Made by a program: the position numbers and the translations under genes | Shown: piece after piece, positions 33,801 to 44,575 of the stretch | Numbering within the stretch: the stretch's first letter is position 1 | Layout: the number at the start of each line of letters is the position of its first letter | Notes under the pieces: model-generated | Databases searched by the model: none | Told to the model about the DNA's origin: nothing | What the model saw: the letters and a program-made list of their open reading frames with translations, nothing else | Source of the DNA: Dermacentor variabilis | Taxonomy: Eukaryota; Arthropoda; Arachnida; Ixodida; Ixodidae | Assembly (NCBI RefSeq): GCF_050947875.1 | Contig: NC_134573.1 | Coordinates: 35,093,115-35,157,114 of the forward strand | DNA length: 64,000 nt | Direction: 5' to 3'

Positions 33801-34844
33801 TGGCTACAAGAAATCATTGCTCATCACCTTCATCAAGGGGCTTACATGAAACTAAATTTGCTCTCTGTACAGTTTGTTATCCTGCATCAGCACAGACTGC
33901 AGCTGCAATCTTAGCCCAACATGACCGAGTTTGCACGAACATTGTTGAGTTGGTGTTAAGCTGTCTGAGCTTGAATACTGGTTTGACCTACTTACATAGG
34001 ACATGTGCGTACAAAGGCACAGTAGATGTACTTGGCTGTTCACATAGTCACTAGTAGCGGAAATTTTTAACACTAGGACTACAAAGGCAGAAGTGGCGCT
34101 TCGTAGCACGAGCATCTGCCCACTGGTACATCCGACACCAACACACCACGAAGCACGTCACTCCCAAGAGTCACATGCTTGCAGCAAACACTTGCAACCA
34201 GCATCCATTATGGTGTGCAGTCCACACCACGGTGCGGAACGCTGTGCCTTGTGGTCAGTTTCCTACATTGACAGAAGTGCCCCGCAGTTATTGCCACAAA
34301 CCCCACCACCAGTCATCAATCAACGGATGCAACCTGCTCGACTGACACTGTCCTGGAATGCCGTTACTTAGCCACCACAGTGAACACCGAGACAGATGAA
34401 TGAGCAAAGAACAACATGCACCACCTTTGGCCACTGCCTACCTAATACATTGTGAACACATTCTGGCATGTAAATATGCATCGCTTTTTCACTGTCTGTG
34501 CTTGCATTAATCTTTTCTGCAAGCAGCAAGTGCATTCCCTTTGCCACTGGTCCAGCGGCAAAGAAGACCAATATGACCTGTTTCTCACAAGATTTTGATT
34601 TCTGCACAAGAGGCTGACTCTACAAGCGCTGCTGTTTACAACTGCTGGGAGGCAGTGTGTACTGAGGGTTTGCCCCCTGTTATAGATCTATACAGAACAT
34701 TTTGGCTCCAGGTTGTGCCAATGTGACAAAGAAGTTGCAGGTGTTCCTGGTTTTCGTACAACGTACACTCAACTGCAAAAGTTTATGGACCGCAGGATCT
34801 GGGAGAGAACCGAATATGTCTACAGCCTAGGAATGCAGCCTAGT
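30841..34844. other. Intergenic or intronic DNA, no supported gene
   Basis: About 4 kb of A+T-rich sequence with only short, unsupported frames. It lacks element ends and simple repeats apart from a T run near 32036-32049. This is the longest stretch on the left side without recognisable transposon sequence, so it could be intron or unique intergenic DNA. Confidence 0.45.
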
Positions 34845-36830
34845 ATATTATGTGACCAATATTGTCAATTCGACTTTGATGAACTCCGGTTTCTCAGACA
34901 CGTCATTAGTGCTGAAGGCGTTCGGCCAGATCCCGAAAAGACAGCAGCTGTTGCAAGGTTCCAGACACCCACAGACAAAAAGTCTGTGCGACTTTTTGGG
35001 TTTATGCGCACACTACAGAAGATTTCTGGACAACTTTTCAAAGATTGCTGAGCCCCTTACAATACTAACAAGAGAAGATGAACGTTTCATGTGGAAAAGC
35101 GAACAACAAGACGCCTTTGACGAGTTAAGGAAACGCCTGCAAGCTTCTCCAATCCTTGCCCATTTTGATGAGACAGCCAGCACTGAAGTTCATGCCGATG
35201 CGAGTAATGTCGGCCTCGGTGCCACACTAGTGCAGTGGAAGAACGGCCAGGAGAAAGTACAGTAGACTCCCTTTAAGATGAACTCCAAGGGATCATGAAA
35301 AGTGTTCGTCTTATCAGAAGTTCGTCTAATCAGGAGTGCTTCTAAATATGATGTTTGAGCATGCAGTGTGTGTCCAAATACCTCGTATATGAGAACAAAT
35401 GAATGAAATGTCCTTTCAGGGAAAAAATAACTGCAATATAACCATTTATTTCACTACTAGTGGTATACTACACATTGCCCTAGTAAGGCATCAGGCACTG
35501 TTGACTGTTACTCAGTCCGTTATTTTTTTTGTGCCTGTCAAGGAAATCGCCTGGATGCTACAAATGCAGACATCTCACTTAATTTTCTAAGATATTCCTC
35601 AGTGCCCTCGCATTGTTAGAAAAACTGCACCGAAGTATCCGGGCAAGTGTCAGCTGCATTGCAGGCCACTTTTGCAGATTCAGGCACAACATCCATGCTG
35701 TCATCGTCAGCAGCAGTTCCGATGGCAGGTCGAGCACCTCTTCAATTAAGGCGTCCAGTGTGTCAGCCCTACATGTTTGCACACCTTCACCAATGCTGAC
35801 ATACACACTCATGTCAATGGAGACACCCTTACTGCTCAGCATAGAAACAATGCTGCTCTCCTCCAAGTTCACAGTAGAGTCCTCACTCAAAAGTATCGCA
35901 GTCATTCTGCGCTGAGATGAGAGAGGAATAGGGGTAGCACAGAGCTGAAAATGCCTCGTATGAAGTGCTCATTGCATCGTTGCTGTGCAGGGCAGAGGGG
36001 GAGTGTCCGGTGATGGGGAGGCAAAGGAGAGAATGAACTTCAAGGCGCGGCTAATTCTTGTAGCTGGGCCGGGAGGAGACAAAGCAGTGAGTGAGGAAGG
36101 GTGGGAGAGGAGGAGAGGAGGAACCTTCGCAGAAACACAGGTGGTTAGGTCTCCTCATCTCCCCGCATTGCACAGATGGTCAATGACGCAGAAAAGCTTT
36201 CATCTTTTTCTTTTTTTTTTCTTTATTTCCCCTAAAGTGCTGCTCGTATGGTCGAGTAAAGCTGCGCGGGTAAAGTGCGGCTGGTCGTGAAAGTTATTAA
36301 CCTATTAGCACGTGTTCAGTGTTCACATTAAGCGGATTTTTTTGTGCATTGACTCTATGGGAAACCAAACAAACGACTTCCACTGTTCATCTTAACCGAG
36401 GGTTCATCTTAAGCAAGTTCGTCTTAAGGGGAGTCTACTGTAATAGCTTATGCCACCCGTAAGCTCTCGAAAGCAGAGGCAAACTACTCAGTAACCGAGA
36501 AAGAGTGTCTTGCATTCATTTGGGGAATATATAAATTTCGACCCTACCTCTAGTTGACCACTCAGAGCAGTCTGAGATCACGATTCGCTTTGTTGGCTGG
36601 CGAATCTCAAGGATCCATCCAGACGACTAGCAAGATGGAGCCTTAGGCTTCAAGAGTATGATATTACTGTCGTACACTGATCTGGGATGAAACACAGCGA
36701 TGCCGACTGCTTGTCATGCGCGCCAGTCGAGACAACTGTGTCAGAAGAAGAGGATTTCTTGTTCCTTGGCATTGTTGACGCGTCACAAATCGGACAACAA
36801 CGAGATGACTCGGAATTGATTCTACTTATA
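34845..36830 (+). pseudogene. gypsy3 RT end and RNase H, split by insertion
   Basis: RT C-terminal FLRHVISAEGVRPDPEK (34870-34960) is followed after a shift by FLGLCAHYRRFLDNF and the RNase H opening VHADASNVGLGATL (34990-35257). After the insertion at 35260-36440 the same phase resumes with [15 protein letters not shown] and a [11 protein letters not shown] segment (36443-36545), then degenerates. Removing the insert together with one TA restores the phase exactly, showing the insertion came after this frame existed. Other stops and shifts after 36550 are independent decay. Confidence 0.85.
35260..36440. mobile_element. pogo/Tigger-like DNA transposon, 1181 bp
   Basis: Ends CAGTAGACTCCC on the left and GGGGAGTCTACTG on the right, flanked by TA at 35258-35259 and 36441-36442. 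Sub-terminal GTTCATCTTAA/GTTCGTCTTAA motifs repeat near both ends. TA targets and CAGT ends are typical of pogo/Tigger elements. A minus-strand frame (35579-35905) might be a transposase C-terminal remnant but lacks a diagnostic motif. A terminal fragment of a related element is at 51364-51530. Confidence 0.8.
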
Positions 36831-36877
36831 TAGCGCCTGGAGGGGCTCGATGTTCAACTCCCGCGTATTTTCTCTAG

Positions 36878-37980
36878 ATGGCTACCTCGTTCTGTCTGCG
36901 AGGAAGTGTCCTCTACAAGAGAAACTTCGACAACAGAGAGATAAAGTTTTTACTTGTCGTACCCGCATCTATACGAGAAGAAATTTTGCATGCATGTCAC
37001 AATGAACCGACGTCTAGACACATGGGCGTGAGCCGTACAGTCGCCAGAATTCTTCTGAAATACTACTGGCCCAAGCTATTAGCATCAGTGCAGCACTATG
37101 TCAAGACTTGTCGTGAGTGTCAAAGGCGCAAGACTTCATCGATAAAACCGGCAGGCCTCCTCCAGCCAATAGAGCCACCAAAAGCCCCATTCCAAAAAGT
37201 TGGTATGGATCTCCTTGGATCCTTCCCAACATCATCTTTAGGCAAAAAGTGGATAGTTGTGGCCACAGACTATCTGACCCGTTACGCAGAAACTGATTCC
37301 CTGTACAGTGCAACGGCTGTCAAAGTTGCAAAATTCTTTGTCAACAATATCATGCTCACGCATGGCAATCCCACAGTTGTTATTACCGATCATGGAACAG
37401 CCTTGACTGCGGGCCTAATGAAATGCTTGTTTTGCAAATGACACATACCGATCATAGGAGAATTACGGCCTACCACCCTCAGACAAACAGTTTAACTGAA
37501 CGCCTCAACAGAACACTGGCTGACATGCTTTCTCTGTATGTCGACGTTGAACATAGGCTGTGGGACAAAATTTTTCCGTACATCACCTATACATATAATA
37601 CGGCCGTTCAAGAAACAACACGAGTTGCCCCGTTTGAGCTTGTATTCGGCCGAGCGGTAACCACAACTTCAGATGCTATGTTGCCGTTAGATGAAGAAAA
37701 CAATAACTCATCTGACCTAGATGATTTCTTGCAAAGAGCCAAGGAGGCACGACAGATGGCAAGGTACCGAATAAGCCGCCAGCAACGCATCAACTCCAGC
37801 CGGTACAACCAGCGACATAGTGAAGCTCGTTATCAGCTCGGTGACAAGGTGTGGGTATGGACCCCAGTGCAACGCTGTGGACTGTCTGAGAAGCTTCTCT
37901 GCCGATACTTCGGCCCTTATGAAATACTTCGTCGTATAAGCGACGTCACTTATGAAGTGTTATGAAGTGAAATCCGCTGG
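36878..37980 (+). pseudogene. gypsy3 integrase
   Basis: The frame 36878-37441 carries the H2C2 finger HNEPTSRHMGVSRTVARI to CRECQRR, then the core with VGMDLLGSFP and VVITDHGTALT (first and second Asp). A shift near 37425-37441 moves to the second frame (37423-37965), with YHPQTNSLTERLN (catalytic Glu), SRYNQRH and a C-terminal RYFGPYEILRRISDVTYEV. The element family integrates cDNA into chromosomes. Only one frameshift breaks the integrase, making it the best preserved part of gypsy3. After 37980 a frame ending VVHVIRMKPYH precedes an A run at 38060-38078. Confidence 0.85.
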
Positions 37981-38143
37981 ACACGAGAGTCCAAGCTGGT
38001 GCAACTCCACGGAAGTTGTGCATGTTATCCGCATGAAACCCTACCACGAGACGTCATGGAAAAAAAAAAAAAAAAAAAAGTGAGCCCCGCAGGGACCCCT
38101 ACTTCCTCTCGCGCATTGGGCTGATGTGGTAAGGAGGGGGATA

Positions 38144-38445
38144 ATGCCCCGACAACTTCGTCATGTTCAAGTTCTGCGCCCTTCGTATTGGACACTGTGC
38201 ACACCGTACCGTGGTGTTGTTCAGCAACAGCAGGCAGTGATCTTTGTGGCACGGGTAGCCGGTCGGACCCGGCTCGAATGCGCCACGCGCACGAGGTATC
38301 ACGCGAGAAGAAACAGGAAGATGGTTCGAAGCCAGTTTTAGAACGCGACTGCTGGGGATTTCTTTAGGACTGCAGTGACTTTTAGTTGTGGGTACAGGTT
38401 TGCCCTTAATAAATATTGTTGTTTTGTTAACCTGCATTCCTTAAC
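38144..38445 (+). repeat. Candidate gypsy3 3' LTR
   Basis: Begins TGCCCCGAC just after the purine tract and ends CCTTAACA, with an AATAAA signal near 38407. There is no second copy to compare, so the boundaries are inferred from TG...CA ends. Confidence 0.35.
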
Positions 38446-39483
38446 ATCATTACAACATATATATTCCGTCTCTTAAAGGGACTTGTCTCACTCATTTACA
38501 AACAAAAAGTACTGCGTCACATATGAATGAAACATATAAGCACACATCACATAATTTTACTCAACATTAGGTCTTATACTTCTGATGTCTAAAGTATGAT
38601 CTAATTAGTACATGAATGTCACAAATCTGAATCTATTTACTCCCAAACGATGGGAATGACATGTTTCTGTGATGAGTACCTACAGTGCATCCCTTGCCCT
38701 CACGACCAAAACAGTATGTCACATACTCAAAGCACAAATGTGCACAAGCTACTTGAGATTCGACGTAACAATAAATAAATGTTATGCTCGCAAGTTGTAT
38801 TTCCAATATGTGAAGTAGTTGTGTTCGTAGAAAGCACTGCATATCAACAACTGAACTACAAGATGTGCGGAGTGAGACTTGCATTACTGTACTACTTTGG
38901 TAGTTTTCCCAATGTTGCATGCTAATCATGAAACAATGCATAGCACTATATGGTTTCACTAGTCACTGCTCGGAAATTCTACTTTTTGTCGGGTCCTGTG
39001 GTCTGTAAAATTTTCTGGTTCAGTGTATGTTACTTAATTAGAGCAGTAGCCCAATGGCTGCCTTTGTTTTGCATATTTTGAAGCATAATATACAGAAGAA
39101 GTTATCTTGGCAAAATCAAGAACACGAGCCTGAATGCCACGAGCTCAAATTTCGTTGCTTACAGCGAGCACTTTCAGGAATGGTTGAAAGTACACTTTTG
39201 CCACATGATAATGATGTCATTTTGGTGTGCATACTCTATTTTAGCACAGCGTTTGGTGGTTTGCTATAAACAGGGCTTGCATTTCAATATTGCAATGAAA
39301 AGGCAACCTGGGTTGCATGACATTTGGAGGAAGTGTACTCTAAAAGGACGATTGCTGCTGTGAAGTATGCAAAAGAAGGTTTGTGCAATAAAGTGCTGCG
39401 TGTTTAGGGCATAAACAGCACACTTTGGGGTTAAAAATTTTCACGAAAGTGTGCACAGTAACGTTTATGTCGTACATCTTAAA
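38446..39483. other. Intergenic DNA, no supported gene
   Basis: A+T-rich, with no recognised domain or repeat. A single TTAAAGGG near 38475 has no partner. Confidence 0.45.
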
Positions 39484-39653
39484 TGGGATGCAGCTATTTA
39501 TTCACGTATAGGTAGAGAATCACGATGAGCCGTGCGCTGGTCTCCTTGGTTGGAATGCGTCTCTCTGACACGTCGTGCTGACATCCAAACGGCGCAGACA
39601 CTTGAGCTCAGTGGGAGCGCCATCTTACAGGGGCGCTGATAAACATACACAGC
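39484..39653 (-). repeat. Mag 3' LTR
   Basis: Plus strand TGGGATGCAGCTATTTATTC to CATACACAGCA. It aligns with 43176-43338 plus 44578-44584, sharing CTATTTATTCACGTA, AGAATCACGAT, TTGGAATG and GTCTCTCT blocks. Confidence 0.75.
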
Positions 39654-39739
39654 ATTCCTCCTTTCTTAATGAAAGCAAATTACGTATATCTCGAAGGCTT
39701 TTGGGCAGTTCGAGTCTTGCAATTTGCACTCCAGTCTCC

Positions 39740-42700
39740 ACTGTGGGCATGTCACTGGGTGCGCAGCCACAGCTTGTTGTGACTGCAGGGTTTAACTTGG
39801 TTTGGAGTCCCTGTCGACTGCCACTTGATTTGGTCGTAGTGGCAGCATACGTATCCTTGTGGAGTTGACACTGTTACCAAAGTTGATCCACTGGTGTCAT
39901 CAATGTCACCAAGAGTCCATTTTTGGTCCACTGCCAAAGTTGCGAACGACCTTGTCGCCCTTCTTGTAGCATGGTTTGTGTTTCTGAGAACTAGGCCACT
40001 GCTCAGAGTGTGTAATAGCCTCCTCATCAGCCTTCTTGGGAATAAAAAGGTCGAGCCTTGCCTTGACAGGATAACTGAGCATCTGGTTTGATGGGGATGT
40101 TCTATTCGGACGAGGCACTCTGTGGTACATGAGCAGCCATCAAGCGATCCTGAGCTTGAGGTCCCTTCCCTCAATCTTTTTGAGGCCGTCCTTCACTGTG
40201 TGAACTGCTCGTTCTGCCAAGTCATTTGATACCGGATGGAAAGGAGCAGTTCGGAAATGCTTGGTTCCATTTTCTTGAACAAATTGCTGCAAGGGCTGAC
40301 CAGTAAAGGGCATTCCATCTCCCCCCCCCCCCCCATCTGTCACAATACACCTTGGTAATCCAAACTTTGCAAAAAAATTCATGCAGGTGGTTCGTCGTTT
40401 GATATTAATTGGCATTTGACACACTGACCACTTCGAGCCACTTTGACTTTGCATCAATTACTACAAGAAGCATTTTCCCCTCGAAAGGTCCAGCATAGTC
40501 CAAGTGCAAATGCACCCAGCATCCCTGCGGTTCTGGCCAGGACACTGGTTATGCTTTAGGTGGCATTGGAGAATGCTGAAGGCGCTCTGGACACCGTCAA
40601 GAGCAGTACTCTATGAATCTGAGCCGTGGTGCTCAGATGCATAGAGTACTGGCAGGCATGCCATGCCACCAGAGAAGAGACCTTGCCATGCCTTTCATTA
40701 CGACCATACCCTGGCGAGCTTCATGGAGCAGCTTAAGGACAAGCTGGAGGGCAGGAGGTGGCACAATCATGCGATTTCCCCGGTTATAGAAGATTCTGAT
40801 GCACACGCAGTTCATCCCATCTGTTCTAGAATGGTTGTAGCGACTTGTCTGGCATGCTTTGTGGCAAACTGTCCTTTACCCATTCTAGAACCTGACTTCG
40901 GCTCTGGTCACTGTTCATGAGGTCTTGCAGTTGCTTAACTGTTATTGTCAGCTTTCCGAGGTTGTAGATTGATTTTAGCAGCTTTGGTGTTTCTGTTGGA
41001 TGTTGGTGCAACGTCTTCAGCAGCCTGCTCATGGCATCTGCATTCCCATTGAGGTGTCCCGAATGGTACTCGATGCTGTAGTTGTAAGCTCCAAGGGTAA
41101 CAGCCCAGTGTTGAATTCTTGATGCAGTTATGGCTGGAGTTTCCTTGTATACTTGAAAGATACCCACCAATGGCTTGTGATAAGTCATTAGCACAAAACA
41201 ACGGCACGGAAGATAGTCTCTGAAGCGTGCGACACCAAAAGTTATGACAAGAGCTTCCCTTTCTAGCTGTGAATAGTTTGGTTCTGCTGGTGTAAGGGTG
41301 CGAGATGCAAATGCCAGTGGCGACTCCACCCCACCTTGCTGATGTGACAGTACTGCACATACCCCATAGAGTGAGGCATCACAAGCTAGCACAAGCTCCT
41401 TTGATAGATATTAGTGGGCCCAAATCTTTGCTTCCATAATGGCTCGTTTGTTCTTGGTAAAAGCATCTCATTCTCCAATGGGTTTCCCTCTGTAACAGTG
41501 CCTACGAAGGTGCTAGTAGTGTCGACATGTTAAGCAGGAACTTTTCGTAGCACAAAAGGAGTCCAATATAGGACCTTAGTTCCCCCCATATTTGGGTTCT
41601 GGTGCTTCAATGACGGTTTCAGTGCTCTTCTTTGCAGGCCGAAGTCCAGCTACACTAATCTCATGACTCAAGTACACCAAGTGATGGTTTAAAGAACTCG
41701 CACTTTTCCTGTCTCAGCTTCAGACCTGATTCTTTGATCCTTTGCAGGACTTTTCAGAGATTCTGCAGATGCTCTGCATCAGTCTTGCCAGTCACGAGGG
41801 CATCATTAGGTAGACAGTGGTTAGTTTGTTCTATTCTTCTTTGGAAGCGCGCCAAAGCTGATGACAGACCAAAGGCTAAGCGGTTGTATGTGAACAGACT
41901 TCTGTGTGTATTAATGACCAGGAGTTTGCTTGTCTCCTCATTCACATGTATCTATCTGATTGTGGCTCCCTTAAGTCTCTCTTCGTCAACTTGACTCCAC
42001 CTCACAAGGAAGTGAAAATGTCTTCAACCTTTGGAAGTGGGTACTAGGTTGTAATCGCTGCAAGATTCACGCCCAACTTGTAGTCTCCGCAAGTCCCGAT
42101 GCTTTTTCCTCCTGCTTTCAGCACTGGTACTATGGCAGATGCCTATACTGAGTGGTCAAGATCCCCGAAGTGATGATTCCTTCGTTTTCCGATCTTTTAA
42201 GTTCATGCTCCACTCTCTGTTGCACTGCATAAGGTACAGAGTGGGCTTGGTAGTACTGCGGTTGAGTGTCGGGTAGAAGCTCTACACGAACTGGAGGTCC
42301 CTCGAGTACTGCACAACCTGGCTTAAACCTATCTTCAAACTCTTACAACATGTTTTGCACCACAAGCTCCGTTGCAGTTTCTACCAGTTGTGTCATGTTC
42401 AGGAGCCCTGGTAGAAGGTTGAATGTTGACAACCAGTTCTGGCTATACAAGTTTGGACTCTTCCAACCAACTACCAAGAGTGACCTTTGACTCGTAGTCT
42501 CGCCTAGGCATACATCTACACATAGGGAACCAAGCACAAGGATGGCCCCACAGATGCATTTTAGCTTGACGTCTGTTGCCATTAGCCGGGGTAGTGAACG
42601 CTGGCTGGGTTTGTATGTGTCTTCCGAGATGACGGATACTGGTGACCCAAAGTCTAACTCCATCTCTAGTAAGGCTCCATTCACCTTGAAGGTTACTGTG

Positions 42701-43130
42701 ATGGGGTTTACAGCCGAATTTGTTGCCAGTGAATGCAGAAAGTACTCGGTTGAATTGTTACCTGGTTCGAAACTGTTTGCTCGACCTGACTGGCTTCTTG
42801 CCTTGTCAGTGTTGGAAAGACGGCAGCTCGCCAAATGTCCCACCTTGCCACACTTGTAGCACTTGGTGTTGATGTGCTTGCAATCTGGCCGTTTGCGGTC
42901 ATGTCCTCCATAGTTTATTTTTCGTCTTCTTGGATGTCGTTTGCACTAAAGAATGCATCAAGCCATTCTGTGTACAAAAGCCAGGACTCCTTGCTGTATT
43001 CCTCCATCTTGCCAAACATCGCCATATTTGTACGTTTGCGCAATAAGGTTGTGTAGTTCGGTTATTGTTCTGTGGAAGCAGAATCACTTGCCTGCTTGCA
43101 TCTGGGGTTGATGTCTTCCCCAGGCTGATT
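39740..43130 (-). pseudogene. Mag-type Gag-Pol remnants
   Basis: On the minus strand: a gag end with SKESWLLYTEWLDAF near 42960-42990; a CCHC knuckle CYKCGKVGHLASC (about 42830-42870); a protease whose DTG-type motif is MELDFGSPVSVI (42343-42700); RT traces including a FGLSSALARFQRRIEQ segment (41754-41945); RNase H with LACDASLYGVCAVLSH and EREALVITFGVARF (40826-41392); the H2C2 region with LLHEARQGMVVMKGMARSLLWW (about 40660-40740); an integrase core with FRTAPFHPVSNDLAERAV (40140-40457); and a C-terminal GDKVVRNFGSGPK (about 39920-39950). Dispersed frameshifts, a C14 run in the core and a foldback insert in the finger make it dead. Confidence 0.8.
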
Positions 43131-43175
43131 CTGCATCCACAATCCCCTTCTCGTCGCCAGTTCTATATTTTATAC

Positions 43176-43338
43176 TGCGATACAACTATTTATTCACGTA
43201 CAGGCACAGAATCACGATCGACCATGTGCAGGCTTCCACAGTTGGAATGAGTCTCTCTCAGGTGGCGCAGGGACACTCGAGCCCCAGACACTTGACCTCA
43301 GTGGTGGTGTGGCACCATCTGGGGCACCAATAAACTTA
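43176..43338 (-). repeat. Mag 5' LTR, main part
   Basis: Plus strand TGCGATACAACTATTTATTC to ATAAACTTA. The last seven bases of the LTR (CAGAGCA) lie at 44578-44584 on the other side of an inserted DNA transposon. Confidence 0.75.
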
Positions 43339-44575
43339 CTATATTTACTCGTGTAATGATCGAACCCCTGCATTTTGTCGTCAAAATGCAATTTTTTTCT
43401 TTCCTGTACAATGATCGCACCCCGAATGACAATGTGTAACACTGTGCATGCTTGTACACGTCCTCAATTTTTTTTTCTTTTCCTGTGCTAAAGTTTTTGA
43501 CGATGTAAAAGAAATTGTTAGAAAAATATATCTCATTTGTGAAATTTTTCCTACTACTGTATTTTCTTGTTTTACTTATTTCAGCTATTTCAGTTTTATG
43601 CGATTTTACAGTATTAAAAAGACAGCTGCCATAGAAGTGCTTTTTCTAATAACAATCGGTAGGGACCCTTTAACAAATGTGTTGGGTCCCAAAAGTGTGT
43701 ACTTTGCAATTGTACATTAATTACGTTAAATAAACTTCCGAACTTTCAAGTCTAGCTAATGATGATCGCGCTTGCCATCTGTCAAATGCTGCCGAATGCT
43801 ACGTGATCGACTCTTCAAGACATACCAAGTGGTCCGCACACTCCAAACTTTCTAAAGCAGATGCCCCATTTCATCATTTTCCGCACTTCCATGAAAATAA
43901 AAAGCTACAAACAAACTTGCCTTGGCTTTATTATTTATAGGCTTTATAATGGTTGCGGCCAACAACAACAACAACAACAACAGAAAGGCGCCTGCACTCG
44001 TGGGCACGCAACAAATAGCAAGTGGCAACGATAGTCACGTTAGAAGTGTATCCTATTCAGACGCCGTCGCTTGTAACACAGCTAAGATAGTCACCCACCC
44101 TTAGCGAAAGCGCGCCTTATTAGGATAGTAGTGAAGACAAATGCCACAGTTTTCGCAGCATGCCCGCCATGCGTTTCTGTGTCACTGGCAGCTAAGTGCG
44201 CCCATCTCTGTTTCTGTCCCCTCAAAGTGGACATGGCTATGTTATTGCTGCAAACTTGCCGATATTAACAATATTATTCATTACTGATACAGAAGGAACT
44301 GTTTCAATGCACACAATGTAATCGCAAGAAGAAAAGAAATTGAGTTCGGCGTGTTCGGCTTGCTCCGCTGGCTGCCATTTTTGCTTTTGCGTTGCGCGCT
44401 ATTACAGTGGCAGCTGTCTGTTTGTTGACCTGTTGTCATCCGCAGCACATGCGGGATGAAAAATGTTTTTTTTTTTCTTTTCGTGGAAAATTCAACTCGC
44501 ATAATGATCGCACCCCTGAATTTCCGTCAATTTTTTGTTTACAAGACAGTGCGATCATTATGCGAGTAAATACAG
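43339..44575. mobile_element. TA-inserting DNA transposon inside the Mag 5' LTR
   Basis: The left end CTATATTTACTCGTGTAATG and the right end (CATTATGCGAGTAAATACAG) are imperfect inverted repeats flanked by TA (43337-43338, 44576-44577). An AATGATCG(C/A)ACCCC motif occurs twice near each end. No transposase frame is visible, so it is non-autonomous. The ends and TA target suggest the Tc1/mariner/pogo group. Confidence 0.75.

Larger units (their letters stand above)
34845..38445 (+). mobile_element. 5'-truncated Ty3/gypsy element, gypsy3
   Basis: Plus-strand remnant beginning in the RT C-terminal region (CQFDFDELRFL) and continuing through RNase H and integrase to a purine tract AAGGAGGGGG (38131-38140) and a possible 3' LTR. 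A Tigger-like element splits RNase H at 35260-36440. It resembles gypsy1 in the integrase but is a separate, opposite-strand copy. No 5' LTR, gag or protease is present. Confidence 0.85.

Noticed and set aside
35266..35276. CCCTTTAA resembling the Kolobok end
   Set aside because: It is part of the CAGTAGACTCCC end of the TA-inserting pogo-like element.
38474..38490. TTAAAGGGACTTG resembling a Kolobok-type end
   Set aside because: No partner in inverse orientation within several kb, so a single 8-base match is not evidence.
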